Below are positions 34,117-43,303 of a stretch of 64,000 nt of DNA, piece after piece; position 1 is the first letter of the stretch, and every line of letters starts with the position of its first letter. Both the position numbers and the translations under genes were made by a program. The stretch lies in contig CAKULF010000006.1 of NCBI GenBank assembly GCA_934667125.1, positions 25,432 to 89,431 on the forward strand. The letters are read 5' to 3'. The notes under the pieces are model-generated. The model ran no database searches, was not told where the DNA came from, and saw only the letters and a program-made list of their open reading frames with translations. Source of the DNA: an uncultured Candidatus Melainabacteria bacterium (lineage in GTDB: Bacteria > Cyanobacteriota > Vampirovibrionia > Gastranaerophilales > Gastranaerophilaceae).

Positions 34117-35817
34117 CTAATGCCATATATTTTCGTACGCGGCAATAGCAATAAGATTTGTTCTATTTGCAATCAAGTCAATTTCATTGATACATTTATC
34201 ATATTCTAATTCAAAATTATTAAACGGTATTTGAATTTCTAATTCTGTTAAAATTTGTAATTTATCTTTTAATGTTTTATTTTTGAGTTTCTCTTGCACA
34301 TCTTTAGTTACAAATATTAAATTACCAATTTGCCCAATTTCTAGCTCCGAAAATTCACCAATTTTGTCTTGCGGAATTAAATGTTCAATTGTATACTGGT
34401 CATAGGCTATTGGCACAGTATGAGTAATATGGTAATTTTCAATTTTTTCTAAAATATACCTAATGATTTTTTTATATTTTGTATAATCATTTATAAAATA
34501 TATTTTTTTAAAATTATCAATAAAATCTTCTTTGCTTGGAATTAATTCTAATGGAAATTTAAAATCTCTAATATACTGATTTTTAATGTTGCTATCATCA
34601 GCAAGCTTATTATATTTCGCTATAAAGTTTTTATATACTGAACTTGTTGCCGAAGTACGACTAGACGTAATAGTATTATATTTAAAGTGAAATTTCTCTA
34701 TTTTTGATATAAATTGTTGTAATTGCTTTAAAGATATTTTTTGATTTTTATATTCTCTAATTGCCAACATTATTACAGATGTATGCTGTTTTACTTTAAA
34801 CATAGAAAGAGCTTGTAATGAACAAAAAATTTTTTTGTCATTTAACCCTAACTCATTTGCTGAATTTTGCGTTCTGATGTATCTAAATACGATTTTATCA
34901 GATTCTAAATTTTCAATATATTTTTTTACTGATAGTTTAGAATTATATTTTTTTCTAATATTTTTGAATAAATCTTTTTGTGCACAAAAGCCATTATGAG
35001 AAATCCATTGATATAGTAAAAATGAAGATAAACTATCTTTAGAATTAGTTATATATTGAGCTAAATTATTCCAGTTATCCTTAGGCGTATCTAACGCCGA
35101 ACTTCTTGTATCAAGTTTTTGCATAACATAATTTTTTATTAAATCTTCATTTGATAAATCCATTCCTCTTGTATTAAGCGTTTCAAATATTGTGTATGCA
35201 TCATCTTCATCATCTAATTCTATATATATAACAACTAAATTTAAAATTTTATTTCTTAACTCTAATAATTTATCATTTTTTACTTCATTTTTACGTTCCG
35301 AATTAGTCATTTTTGTGACAAAGCTATCAAGATATTTGTTTATATAGCATTTAATAAATTCAAAAATATCTAAAATCTGTTTTTCCTCTAGTAAAACTGG
35401 ATTAAGTTCTTGATTTAAGTATTCCCCCGTAATTATTTTTTGATATGTTGGATAAGATGTTTCTGTGTTTATTGTAGGTGTGTTTTTATTAATATCATTT
35501 TTTCTTTCTAAATATATACTAGTTCCTTCAGCTAAATCATTATTTGATAAATCTGTAGCTATGTATTTTACAGCTGAAAGTACTAATATAAGTGTAGTCA
35601 ATCGTTGCTGACCATCAACAATTCCTTTGAAATCTCCATTGGATTTGTATGTTACAATTGAACCAATAAAATAATTTTCCTCATTTTCAATAATATCATT
35701 TAAAAGTTCTTCGACTTCTTCTTTTTGCCATGAATAAGGTCTTTGAAATCGTGGTATTATATAAAAATTTTTAAACACATCTTTTATAATTTTATCATTA
35801 GCCTCATTAATATGCAT
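34117..35817 (-). CDS. DUF262/DUF1524 (GmrSD-like) protein
   Basis: 566 residues. N-terminal DUF262 ParB/Srx-like NTPase domain with IPRFQRPYSWQKEEVEELLNDI and GIVDGQQRLTTLILVL, then IFETLNTRGMDLS; C-terminal DUF1524 HNH-type nuclease with YTIEHLIPQ (His) and IGNLIFVT. The two-domain layout matches GmrSD type IV restriction enzymes, which cut glucosylated hydroxymethylcytosine phage DNA, and the related BrxU. It lies 21 nt downstream of the cytosine methyltransferase, in the same direction. ATG at 35817 with AGGAGG 8 nt upstream. Confidence 0.85.
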   Translation of the reverse strand: MHINEANDKIIKDVFKNFYIIPRFQRPYSWQKEEVEELLNDIIENEENYFIGSIVTYKSNGDFKGIVDGQQRLTTLILVLSAVKYIATDLSNNDLAEGTSIYLERKNDINKNTPTINTETSYPTYQKIITGEYLNQELNPVLLEEKQILDIFEFIKCYINKYLDSFVTKMTNSERKNEVKNDKLLELRNKILNLVVIYIELDDEDDAYTIFETLNTRGMDLSNEDLIKNYVMQKLDTRSSALDTPKDNWNNLAQYITNSKDSLSSFLLYQWISHNGFCAQKDLFKNIRKKYNSKLSVKKYIENLESDKIVFRYIRTQNSANELGLNDKKIFCSLQALSMFKVKQHTSVIMLAIREYKNQKISLKQLQQFISKIEKFHFKYNTITSSRTSATSSVYKNFIAKYNKLADDSNIKNQYIRDFKFPLELIPSKEDFIDNFKKIYFINDYTKYKKIIRYILEKIENYHITHTVPIAYDQYTIEHLIPQDKIGEFSELEIGQIGNLIFVTKDVQEKLKNKTLKDKLQILTELEIQIPFNNFELEYDKCINEIDLIANRTNLIAIAAYENIWH

Positions 35818-35838
35818 AAAATACACCTCCTTGCAAAT

Positions 35839-36870
35839 TTAAAAATTAACTAACAATTTTTTCTCTAAATTAGTTTCAGTTAATGATGTTAAATCTTGCA
35901 TAATTTTATTTGCAAGTGCATAAGCCATATTAACAGGCACAGCATTCCCAACCATTTTGTAACCGTCTGCAACATTTGAATATTTAAAAATAAAATCATC
36001 AGGAAAAGTTTGTATTCTAGCACATTCTCTAAGTGATAGCCTTCTATACAAATGTTCTTGACCTTTTACAAATTCTCTTTTATTTTTTTCGATAAATTTC
36101 ATTTTAGGTGCTTGAGGATGAATTGGAGCATGTCTGCCACCAGCTTGAATAGTATATGAAGGTTCATCCCAAGCTCGAACTCTATTTCTTGACATAAATA
36201 TTGTTGAGAAACCTCCTATCATATATTCATGATTTGGAACTTTGCAAGTATTTCCATTTGAGTAATTTTTTTCTTTTGCAGGAATTGCTGAATCTCTCAA
36301 ATCCCATATAGCATCTTTTAATACAGGTTTATATTTTTGAATTTCAGGAAATTCAAAAGTTATACCCAAATCATTTCTATATCCTACAAAAATAACTCTT
36401 TTTCTATCTTGTGGAACATTGTAATTATTCGCATTTATTAGTTGAAAACTTAAAATGTAACCTGATTCTCTAAATAACTTTTTAATGTTAGCAAGAGCCT
36501 CCGAATGTCTTTGGGCAAGCATACCCTCAACATTTTCGGCCAAAAAGAATAAAGGCTTCTTATCTCTTAAAATTCTGATAAATTCGTAAAAGAGTTGTCC
36601 TCTTTCATCTTCAATTCCTCTTAAAGCACCCGCCTCACTCCAACTTTGACATGGTGGACCTCCTATTATTCCAATACATTCAGGAATATCAATAGAAGAT
36701 ACATTTCTTATGCTTCTTTTATCTAAATAAGTATTTGGAAAATTATATTCAAAGGTTTCCCAAATTGAAGAATCATATTCATTTGCCCAAATTATATCAA
36801 ATCCGACTTTTTCAAATCCTTTGTCTAACCCGCCAGCACCTGAAAATAAACTTACTACTCTTTTATTCAT
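35839..36870 (-). CDS. DNA (cytosine-5-)-methyltransferase, type II R-M
   Basis: 343 residues with the m5C motif order: I FSGAGGLDKGF, IV GGPPCQSWS (catalytic Cys), VI ENVEGM, VIII QDRKRVIFVGYR, IX RECARIQTFPDDF, X VGNAVPVNMA. The target recognition region lies between VIII and IX (about 190-270). Its neighbour resembles NgoPII (GGCC), so GGCC methylation is a reasonable guess, not shown. It overlaps the endonuclease gene by 8 nt. Confidence 0.95.
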   Translation of the reverse strand: MNKRVVSLFSGAGGLDKGFEKVGFDIIWANEYDSSIWETFEYNFPNTYLDKRSIRNVSSIDIPECIGIIGGPPCQSWSEAGALRGIEDERGQLFYEFIRILRDKKPLFFLAENVEGMLAQRHSEALANIKKLFRESGYILSFQLINANNYNVPQDRKRVIFVGYRNDLGITFEFPEIQKYKPVLKDAIWDLRDSAIPAKEKNYSNGNTCKVPNHEYMIGGFSTIFMSRNRVRAWDEPSYTIQAGGRHAPIHPQAPKMKFIEKNKREFVKGQEHLYRRLSLRECARIQTFPDDFIFKYSNVADGYKMVGNAVPVNMAYALANKIMQDLTSLTETNLEKKLLVNF

Positions 36871-37717
36871 AATAAAACTCCATAAATTTAACAGGTATCA
36901 GTTGTACGGGATTATTTGGATTTCTTATTTGAATATCGTGAATAAAAAAATTCTCGTTGTCTTTTAATGCAAGCAAACTCTTTTTGTCTTCCTCAGGAAA
37001 TTGATCAAATTTTTCTGTTTTCATTACACAATAAAATTTAAAATCAGAAGATTTGTTTTGTTTGGGCAAATAATCAAAAACTTTTTTAGGGTGGAATATA
37101 GACCACATCCCTCTAACTCTTAAATCTGTTATCCCCAAAGGGTCAACCCTTTTAATTTTTCCAAGTTCGTTTGTTTCTGCTAATTCAATACAAGAAATAG
37201 AATGCAAGCCGTCAACAATCGTATTTTTAATTCTTTCATATATACTTTTATCAGCAGCATAACAATCACCATATACAACCCAGAGTTCTTTTAAATGCGT
37301 GTCGCTTGTATTGCCAACAATATAAATAATATCTTTTACATCCCATTTTTCACAAGCCCTGCAAACATTCGTAATCATTGTGCTATCGGAATATAACTTG
37401 TTTTTTGGATATGAACTATTTAAAGCCAGTACGCTTGCATTTCCTTGAACTTTTTTAACTTCAATCGCATCACCATTTTTCAAAATAATATCCGGTGGGT
37501 TATTTTGATTACCTGTATATGAAAATACCTCATTATAAACATTAAGTCTTGAATATTCATCTTCATACAAAAGAGTATTTGCAAATAAGTCCTTTATATA
37601 AACTTCTAACGCATTGCCAACTCCATTAACACGATTTCTACCAGAATAATGTGCTGTCAAGGCTGTTATAGGATTTTCAACTAAATTTTTAATTGCAATT
37701 AGAATATTTGACGCCAT
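36863..37717 (-). CDS. Type II restriction endonuclease, NgoPII-like
   Basis: 284 residues. As I remember the NgoPII/NgoBV family, its blocks match here: NRVNGVGNALEVYIKDLFA, NPPDIILKNGDAIEVKKVQGNASVLALNSSYPKNKL (a PD-ExK centre: PD, then E-V-K), CRACEKWDVKDIIYIVG, DPLGITDLRVRGMWSI. NgoPII cuts GGCC. The ATG at 37717 is chosen over an upstream in-frame start because NgoPII-like proteins begin here. Endonuclease first, methyltransferase second is the transcription order, so a control mechanism may delay cutting; none was seen. Confidence 0.85.
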   Translation of the reverse strand: MASNILIAIKNLVENPITALTAHYSGRNRVNGVGNALEVYIKDLFANTLLYEDEYSRLNVYNEVFSYTGNQNNPPDIILKNGDAIEVKKVQGNASVLALNSSYPKNKLYSDSTMITNVCRACEKWDVKDIIYIVGNTSDTHLKELWVVYGDCYAADKSIYERIKNTIVDGLHSISCIELAETNELGKIKRVDPLGITDLRVRGMWSIFHPKKVFDYLPKQNKSSDFKFYCVMKTEKFDQFPEEDKKSLLALKDNENFFIHDIQIRNPNNPVQLIPVKFMEFYYE

Positions 37718-38142
37718 TTCATACCTGCCATATTTAAGTATATAATAAAAAATAAATATTTTTTGATAATTATTAAGATAAGTTACTACCAATATTTCTT
37801 TCATAAAAGTAAATAATATTTATTTTTACTTTTTCCAATAAAAATTTCAAAATGGACTTTTAATATTCATATATATCCTTTGTTATAATTTCGTATTTAT
37901 AATTGTATTAGATAAATCTTGTTAAATAATAGAAAAATTTTTCATTTTCAAAGTCCAGCAAAAGTCCAATTTCGTCCAGTTTGAATTTTAATAATTAATT
38001 TACTTTCGACCGACGAAACTTTTTAGTGTTGAACAAGAATACCCATCAAACTTTTTAAATACGATTTTCAAATTAAACATTAAACCCCACCCGCAGGGTG
38101 AGAATCCCGCAATAAAAAAGACCCTATAAAGGGTCTAAAATT
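37718..38142. other. Gap between R-M operon and tRNA-Ser
   Basis: About 425 nt without a credible gene. It has AT-rich promoter-like sequence for the R-M operon, three closely spaced GTCCA words (37973-38000), a small CACCC/GGGTG hairpin near 38090, and the tRNA terminator. No integrase, no repeat of the tRNA 3' end seen here. Confidence 0.5.
38113..38139 (-). terminator. Terminator after tRNA-Ser
   Basis: GACCCT/AGGGTC stem with a 4-nt loop and a T run on the minus strand, just past the tRNA 3' end. Confidence 0.8.
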
Positions 38143-38231
38143 CGGAAAAAGAGGGATTCGAACCCTCGAGGCAGATTACTCCACCTAACACCTTAGCAGG
38201 GTGCCGCCTTCAGCCACTCGGCCATTTTTCC
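38143..38231 (-). tRNA. tRNA-Ser (anticodon GCU)
   Basis: 89 nt on the minus strand: acceptor GGAAAAA/TTTTTCC with G73, D-loop TGGCCGAGTGGCTGAAGGC, anticodon loop with GCT, a long class II variable arm, and T-loop GGTTCGAATCC. CCA is not encoded. Reads AGC/AGU. Its 3' end faces the accessory island. Confidence 0.95.
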
Positions 38232-38367
38232 TTAGCGTCAAGATTAATTATAACAAAAGCCCAAAAAATACACAAGTCAGGATTAAAAAAATATAATATT
38301 ACTACACTTGTAATATCTAGTATGCCTATCTATTCTTGCTTTTTAAGTGTATATGCAACACTAAAAG

Positions 38368-38396
38368 TTGCAAAATATTGTATTTTGTGCTATTAT
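38368..38396 (+). promoter_or_regulatory. Promoter of the lytic transglycosylase gene
   Basis: -35 TTGCAA (38368-38373), 17-nt spacer, -10 TATTAT (38391-38396); leaves a leader of about 80 nt. Confidence 0.55.
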
Positions 38397-38483
38397 ATAT
38401 ACATACTTTGGGTGTGTAACTTAGATAATAGTCGAAAATAAGTTTTTTACCCTAAAAAATAACAACAAATGAGGAAAAATTTT

Positions 38484-38987
38484 ATGACGAAAAAGCTAGT
38501 AAAAACTTTGTTAGTCGTAATGGTGTTCGCTCTTTTCACTACTAACAACGTACAAGCTTCTCAATCGCCAAAAGATGGTACAAAGAAGTTGATTGTGCAA
38601 ACAGCACAAAAACTTGGCGTAGACCCCTATGTTGCGTTAAGTATAGCAAAAATCGAATCAAATTTTGATTCAACAGTTAAAAGTTCTCGTGGAGCAATCG
38701 GATTATTTCAACTAACTCCTTCAACCGCTAAAAGACTAGGTGTTAACCCTTATGTTCCAAGAGAAAATGTCGAAGGTGGTTTAAAATATTACCAAACATT
38801 ATACAAAAAATATGGTTCTATGGAATTAGCACTTGCTGCTTATAACGCAGGGCCGGGGAATGTGGCTAAATATAATGGAGTACCTCCATTTTCAGCCACA
38901 AAAAACTTCATTCGAGATATCAAAAAAGAATATCATTCATACAAAAATGATATAAATACAAAGGGCATTATCTCGGATATGATTTAA
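38484..38987 (+). CDS. Lytic murein transglycosylase, SLT family
   Basis: 167 residues with an export signal (MTKKLVKTLLVVMVFALFTTNNVQA) and a single goose-type lysozyme domain: YVALSIAKIESNFDS (catalytic Glu in KIES), RGAIGLFQLTPSTAKRLGV, and ELALAAYNAGPGNVAKYNG. Cleaves glycan strands of peptidoglycan with anhydro-MurNAc formation. Short, no extra binding domain, so probably periplasmic and used in growth or for inserting envelope machines. The start at 38484 has TGAGG 9 nt upstream. Own promoter and terminator. Confidence 0.92.
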   Translation: MTKKLVKTLLVVMVFALFTTNNVQASQSPKDGTKKLIVQTAQKLGVDPYVALSIAKIESNFDSTVKSSRGAIGLFQLTPSTAKRLGVNPYVPRENVEGGLKYYQTLYKKYGSMELALAAYNAGPGNVAKYNGVPPFSATKNFIRDIKKEYHSYKNDINTKGIISDMI

Positions 38988-39005
38988 AATTTGCTATAAA
39001 AATTA

Positions 39006-39035
39006 AAACGTGGAACTCAGTTTCCACGTTTTTTA
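39006..39035. terminator. Bidirectional terminator between slt and mtaB
   Basis: AACGTGGAA/TTCCACGTT stem with a 5-nt loop, T run after and A run before; it can end both convergent transcripts. Confidence 0.85.
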
Positions 39036-39039
39036 GTAT

Positions 39040-40308
39040 TTATTCAAGCTCATAATCAGCTAAATCAACGATTTTTAAGGTATGCCTTAAATCATCTCTT
39101 TCATCTTTAAAATGAATTTTAATATAGTTTCTGGTCACTGCGCTATATTTTCCCGTTTTTTTATTTTTTTTCTCAATTAAAATCTCAGCTTTTTCATTTT
39201 TATTTTCTTCTAAAAAGTTTTTATGCAACTCACCGGATAATTCCCCAACCATTTTTGCCCTTTTGGTTTTAATATTATCTTGAACTTGTTCCATCAGGCT
39301 AGCCGGTGTATTTTCTCTTTTTGAATAGGGAAAACAATGAATATAAGAGAGTTTTAGCTTTTTTAAATTATCAAAAGTTGTCTTGAAATCTTCATCATTT
39401 TCATTTGGAAAACCAACAATAATGTCCGCCCCCAAATATGGTTTATTAAAATTTTTGTGCAATTTATCAACAACATCAAAAACTTCCTGAACAGTATATT
39501 TTCTGTTCATATCGGCTAAAGTCTTGTCGCAAACGGATTGCAAGGAAAGATGAAAATGCGGACAGAATTTTTCACTTTTTGATAAAAATTCAATCATCTC
39601 ATCATCAAGCTCGTTTATATATAACGAACCCAAGCGATAACGAGGAATATCAAACTTTTCAACCTCTTTTAAAAGGTCAAGCAAAGTCTTATTAAATTCA
39701 AGCCCCCATTGCCCAATATGAATGCCAGTGAAAACAATTTCTTTTATCCCTTTTTCAGTGACCATTTTGATTTGTTTTATTATATTTTCAACGCTATTAG
39801 ACCTTGAATTGCCCCTAGCATAAGGGATTATACAATATGAACAGCGATTATTGCAGCCATCCTGAATTTTGATATTCACTCTTGTTGTAGTTGGATTTAT
39901 CAAAAATTTGTTTTCAAAATCCTTTTTCAACATAATATTTTCAACAAACACAGCCTTTTCATCTTTAAAAAGATTATCAATATATTTTTTTATTTCAAGC
40001 TTTTCACTGTTTCCCAAAATTAAATCGATTGATGAATAATTAAAATCTTTATGCAATTTATATGTTTGAGCGCAACAACCCGTCAAAACCGACTTAACGC
40101 AAGGGTTTTGCCTTTTTGCCAAATTTAAAAGATAATTAACTTGCGAATCGCTATGCGAAGTCACCGAGCATGAATTTAAAATATAAATATCAGCTTGCTT
40201 AATGTCATCAACCTTTTTATAGCCCAATTCAACAAGCTCATTTTCAATTATTTGCCCCTCAAGCGCATTTTGTTTGCAACCGAGAGATTTTAGAAGAAAT
40301 TTTTTCAT
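39040..40308 (-). CDS. mtaB: tRNA t6A37 methylthiotransferase MtaB
   Basis: Radical SAM methylthiotransferase that turns t6A37 into ms2t6A in ANN-decoding tRNAs. UPF0004 N-domain (SLGCKQNALEGQIIENEL, NSCSVTSHSDSQ, TGCCAQ) supplies the auxiliary cluster, then CNNRCSYCIIPYARG, the radical SAM site, and a C-terminal TRAM domain. The CSVTSHSD form and length (422) fit MtaB rather than MiaB or RimO. TATTAT (40315-40320) is 6 nt before the ATG with no ribosome site. Confidence 0.92.
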   Translation of the reverse strand: MKKFLLKSLGCKQNALEGQIIENELVELGYKKVDDIKQADIYILNSCSVTSHSDSQVNYLLNLAKRQNPCVKSVLTGCCAQTYKLHKDFNYSSIDLILGNSEKLEIKKYIDNLFKDEKAVFVENIMLKKDFENKFLINPTTTRVNIKIQDGCNNRCSYCIIPYARGNSRSNSVENIIKQIKMVTEKGIKEIVFTGIHIGQWGLEFNKTLLDLLKEVEKFDIPRYRLGSLYINELDDEMIEFLSKSEKFCPHFHLSLQSVCDKTLADMNRKYTVQEVFDVVDKLHKNFNKPYLGADIIVGFPNENDEDFKTTFDNLKKLKLSYIHCFPYSKRENTPASLMEQVQDNIKTKRAKMVGELSGELHKNFLEENKNEKAEILIEKKNKKTGKYSAVTRNYIKIHFKDERDDLRHTLKIVDLADYELE

Positions 40309-40314
40309 AATTTA

Positions 40315-40361
40315 ATAATATCTAAAAAATAAAAATGAGCCAAACCAACAAGTCCGACTCA
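40315..40361 (-). promoter_or_regulatory. clpP terminator overlapping a leaderless mtaB promoter
   Basis: On the minus strand GAGTCGGAC (40352-40360) pairs with GTTTGGCTC (40337-40345), then a T-rich run: a terminator for clpP. The second arm also carries -35 TTGGCT (40338-40343), 17 nt before -10 TATTAT (40315-40320), which is 6 nt before the mtaB ATG. Confidence 0.6.
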
Positions 40362-40388
40362 TTTTCAATTTAAAATCTATTTTTTAAT

Positions 40389-40994
40389 TTATTTTTCAAT
40401 AATTTTATCAATTAAACCATATTCAAGAGCTTGTTGAGCAGTCATGAAATTGTCACGTTCTGTGTCTTTTTTGATTGTTTCAAGCTTTTGACCTGTATGT
40501 TCAGCTAAAAGCCCGTTCAACATTGATTTCATTCTTAAAATTTCTTTTGCTTCAATTTCAATATCAGTCGCTTGACCTTTAGCACCGCCCAATGGTTGGT
40601 GAATCATAATTCTAGCGTTCGGAAGAGCCAATCTTTTGCCTTTTGTTCCGCCTGAAAGCAAAAATGCGCCCATTGAAGCAGCGTCGCCCAAGCAAATTGT
40701 TGAAACATCAGCTTTTATAAGTTTCATAGTATCATAAATTGCCATGCCTGCTGTAATAACGCCTCCTGGGGAGTTGATATATAGCATAATATCTTTTTCA
40801 GAATTTTCGCTATCTAAAAGCAAAAGTTGCGCAACAATTGAATTTGCTACATCATCATCAATTTCTGAACCAAGAAAAATAATTCTTTCTCTTAAAAGTC
40901 TTGAAAAGATGTCGAAACTGCGTTCTCCTCTGCTTGAAGCTTCGATTACAGTTGGAACATAGTCTAGAATTTTATATTCGTTGATACCGTACAT
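40389..40994 (-). CDS. clpP: ATP-dependent Clp protease proteolytic subunit
   Basis: 201-residue serine peptidase that forms a 14-mer with ClpX/ClpA/ClpC. Catalytic Ser in GDAASMGAFLL, His in ARIMIHQPLGG, Asp in the ERDNFMTA segment. N-terminal hydrophobic loop (FLGSEIDDDVANSIVAQLL) contacts the unfoldase. AAGGA precedes the ATG and two overlapping TATAAT boxes (41025-41035) lie upstream. ClpX is not in the window; cyanobacteria-type genomes often hold several clpP copies. Confidence 0.96.
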   Translation of the reverse strand: MYGINEYKILDYVPTVIEASSRGERSFDIFSRLLRERIIFLGSEIDDDVANSIVAQLLLLDSENSEKDIMLYINSPGGVITAGMAIYDTMKLIKADVSTICLGDAASMGAFLLSGGTKGKRLALPNARIMIHQPLGGAKGQATDIEIEAKEILRMKSMLNGLLAEHTGQKLETIKKDTERDNFMTAQQALEYGLIDKIIEK

Positions 40995-41057
40995 ATTTTT
41001 TCCTTTTGTTTAGTAATTATGGTCATTATATTATAAAAAATAAGAATTTTAATCCTA

Positions 41058-42104
41058 TTATTTAATTACTTTTACTTTAAAATCAGGGCTGTTTTTAAGT
41101 TTTTCTTCAATTTCATCAAACGTTAAAAACCCTTCTTGTGCGCCAAAATGTTCGCAAACAGAAGCAGAATTAATTGTTCCATATTGCAAAGCTTTAACAA
41201 TATCCCAATTATATTTGTCTATTGTTGCGCAGAATGTTGAAGAAAAAGCATCCCCAGCACCAAGGGTTGAAGTTACAACAGCAGGATATGTCGGGCAAAG
41301 ATAGATTTGTTTGCCATCATAGCAATATGAGCCGTTTTTGCCATCTGTTATAACAACAAGAGTGTTTGTTTTGCCCCTCAAAGCTTTCAGCATTTCAACA
41401 ACATCCGGATGGATTTCTTTTTTGGAATATTTTTCTTCTTTTGTGTCGGGTCTGACTTGAATTTTAGTAACAAGCGTTGCTTCTTCTTTATTCATAACAA
41501 CAATTTGAGCCGTTTTAAGAATTTTTTGGAAATATTTAGCACCTTTTTTAAGAGCCGTCGTGCCTGCATTTATTGCTAAATTAATTCCATTATCCTTACA
41601 GAAATTTGCAATTTTATCTAAAACTTTGTTACTGTCGCCTGAAAGCGGTGAAACATAAACCCAGCGAGAATTTTTAATAGCGTTAAAATTAACTTCCTTA
41701 GCATGGACATGTTCGTTTGCGCCTCTGTGCGCCAAAACCGTTCTATCCCCTTGGAAAGAAACAAGAATAATAGAAAAACCCGTTAAATACCTGCTTGAAT
41801 CAATAATATTCATAATATCAATGCCTGATTTTGCAAGTTTTAATTTGATAATATCATTTAATTCATCATTTCCAAGTTTTATAATTGTTGAGGTTTTAAG
41901 ACCAAGGTTTGCAAGGTTTGTCGCCGTATTAACCGCACCTCCGCCAAGATTTTTAGAAAAATCCGCAATTTCAGTTTTTGCTCCATAAGGAAAAGACATA
42001 AAATCGCTCTTCTTGCTGAGTTGTGAAACCGAAACAATGCTTGCAACGTCAGATTGAACAAAAACGTCTTGTGTTGCTGAACCTATAGTAATAAAATCGT
42101 ACAT
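41058..42104 (-). CDS. PfkB-family carbohydrate kinase
   Basis: 348 residues with the ribokinase/PfkB hallmarks: GGGAVNTATNLANLGLKTS near residue 55 and the C-terminal GAGDAFSSTFCATI anion hole and catalytic Asp. NKEEATLV and VVITDGKNGSYCYDG are typical. Likely phosphorylates a sugar or nucleoside such as ribose or adenosine; the subgroup is not decidable by eye. AAAGGA 6 nt before the ATG. Divergent from recF. Confidence 0.85.
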   Translation of the reverse strand: MYDFITIGSATQDVFVQSDVASIVSVSQLSKKSDFMSFPYGAKTEIADFSKNLGGGAVNTATNLANLGLKTSTIIKLGNDELNDIIKLKLAKSGIDIMNIIDSSRYLTGFSIILVSFQGDRTVLAHRGANEHVHAKEVNFNAIKNSRWVYVSPLSGDSNKVLDKIANFCKDNGINLAINAGTTALKKGAKYFQKILKTAQIVVMNKEEATLVTKIQVRPDTKEEKYSKKEIHPDVVEMLKALRGKTNTLVVITDGKNGSYCYDGKQIYLCPTYPAVVTSTLGAGDAFSSTFCATIDKYNWDIVKALQYGTINSASVCEHFGAQEGFLTFDEIEEKLKNSPDFKVKVIK

Positions 42105-42123
42105 AACTAATCCTTTAATATTC

Positions 42124-42151
42124 TTGCTAGATTACATTAATAGTATAAAAT
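42124..42151 (+). promoter_or_regulatory. Leaderless promoter of recF
   Basis: -35 TTGCTA (42124-42129), 16-nt spacer, -10 TAAAAT (42146-42151), then 6 nt to the ATG at 42158. Confidence 0.55.
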
Positions 42152-42157
42152 AAAAAC

Positions 42158-43249
42158 ATGAAACTAAAACAATTAATTTTAAAAAACTATAGAAACTATG
42201 ACGACTTTGAGTATAATTTTAAAAACAACAAAACTCTTATCATCGGGAAAAACGCTCAAGGCAAAACCAATATTTTAGAAGCAATATACTATCTTTGCGC
42301 CCTTGATAGCGCAAGAATCAGAAAAGATAGCGAATTAATCAAATTTGGATGTGATTTTTTAAATATCAAAGCAAAAGTTAATAAAATCGATACCGATATC
42401 GACCTTGAAATTATTATAAATCCGCCGAAAAACAAGATTTTAAAGGTAAATGGTTTAAAGAAAAATAAAGCGAAAGATTTTTTAAGAGTTTTATCAAGCG
42501 TTAATTTTTCAACTTCAGATTTATTATTATTAAGGGGCGAGCCTCAAAATCGAAGAAAATGGCTGGATTTGGCGATTTTTCAGGTGTATCCGTTATACAT
42601 AGAAAAGCTATCGAAATTCAACAAAATCAGACTTCAAAAAGCAAATTATCTTACCAACAACATAGTTGATGATAATATGTTGGATGTTTTTAACCAGCAA
42701 TTAGCAGCCTCTTGTGCTAATGTTATATATTTAAGGCAAAAATATTTGTTGGAATTAGAAAAAATAGCCAAAATTAAACATCAAAAAATGGCTGAAAATG
42801 AGATTTTAAAGATTAAATATCAAACAATTACAGATGAAATTTTGCCTATAGCTGAATTAAATTCATTGATTTATGAAAAATTAAACGAAATTAAACACGA
42901 AGAAATCAGGAAGCAACAGTGCTTAATTGGAGCGCATAGAGATGATGTTGATTTTTATATAAATGATGTTGATTCAAAAAAATATGCTTCTCAAGGACAA
43001 CAAAGAACGATTGTTTTAGCTTTGAAATTGGCTGAGCTTGCTATTATTAAGGAAAAAATAAACGAAGTTCCGCTTTTGCTTTTGGATGATGTTTTGGCTG
43101 AATTAGATAATATTCGCCAAAACTACCTATTAAATGCTATAGAAGACGATATTCAAATGATTATAACCAGCGTTGATACTCTAGCGTTTGATGAAGAATT
43201 TTTGAAAAACGTTGATATTATTAATATTTCGCAAGGAAAAATCGTATAA
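42158..43249 (+). CDS. recF: DNA replication and repair protein RecF
   Basis: ABC/SMC-type ATPase that helps load RecA at gaps. LKQLILKNYRNYDDFEYNF start, Walker A IGKNAQGKTNILEAI, signature YASQGQQRTIVLALKLAE, Walker B LLLDDVLAELDNIR. 363 aa. Not next to dnaN or gyrB as in many bacteria. No ribosome site; the -10 hexamer is 6 nt from the ATG, so a leaderless mRNA is likely. Confidence 0.95.
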   Translation: MKLKQLILKNYRNYDDFEYNFKNNKTLIIGKNAQGKTNILEAIYYLCALDSARIRKDSELIKFGCDFLNIKAKVNKIDTDIDLEIIINPPKNKILKVNGLKKNKAKDFLRVLSSVNFSTSDLLLLRGEPQNRRKWLDLAIFQVYPLYIEKLSKFNKIRLQKANYLTNNIVDDNMLDVFNQQLAASCANVIYLRQKYLLELEKIAKIKHQKMAENEILKIKYQTITDEILPIAELNSLIYEKLNEIKHEEIRKQQCLIGAHRDDVDFYINDVDSKKYASQGQQRTIVLALKLAELAIIKEKINEVPLLLLDDVLAELDNIRQNYLLNAIEDDIQMIITSVDTLAFDEEFLKNVDIINISQGKIV

Positions 43250-43250
43250 A

Positions 43251-43283
43251 AAAACTCGATAAACTTTAATTTATCGAGTTTTT
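43251..43283. terminator. Terminator between recF and pgk
   Basis: Perfect 10-bp stem ACTCGATAAA/TTTATCGAGT (43254-43263 and 43270-43279) with A and T runs on either side; serves recF and possibly convergent pgk. Confidence 0.85.
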
Positions 43284-43303
43284 AAGTATTTATTTATTTT
43301 AAA

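Noticed and set aside
38143..38164. tRNA 3' end as an attachment site with a direct repeat at the far end of the island
   Set aside because: I could not find a second copy of the 3' end of tRNA-Ser in the window and there is no integrase, so att sites are not annotated.
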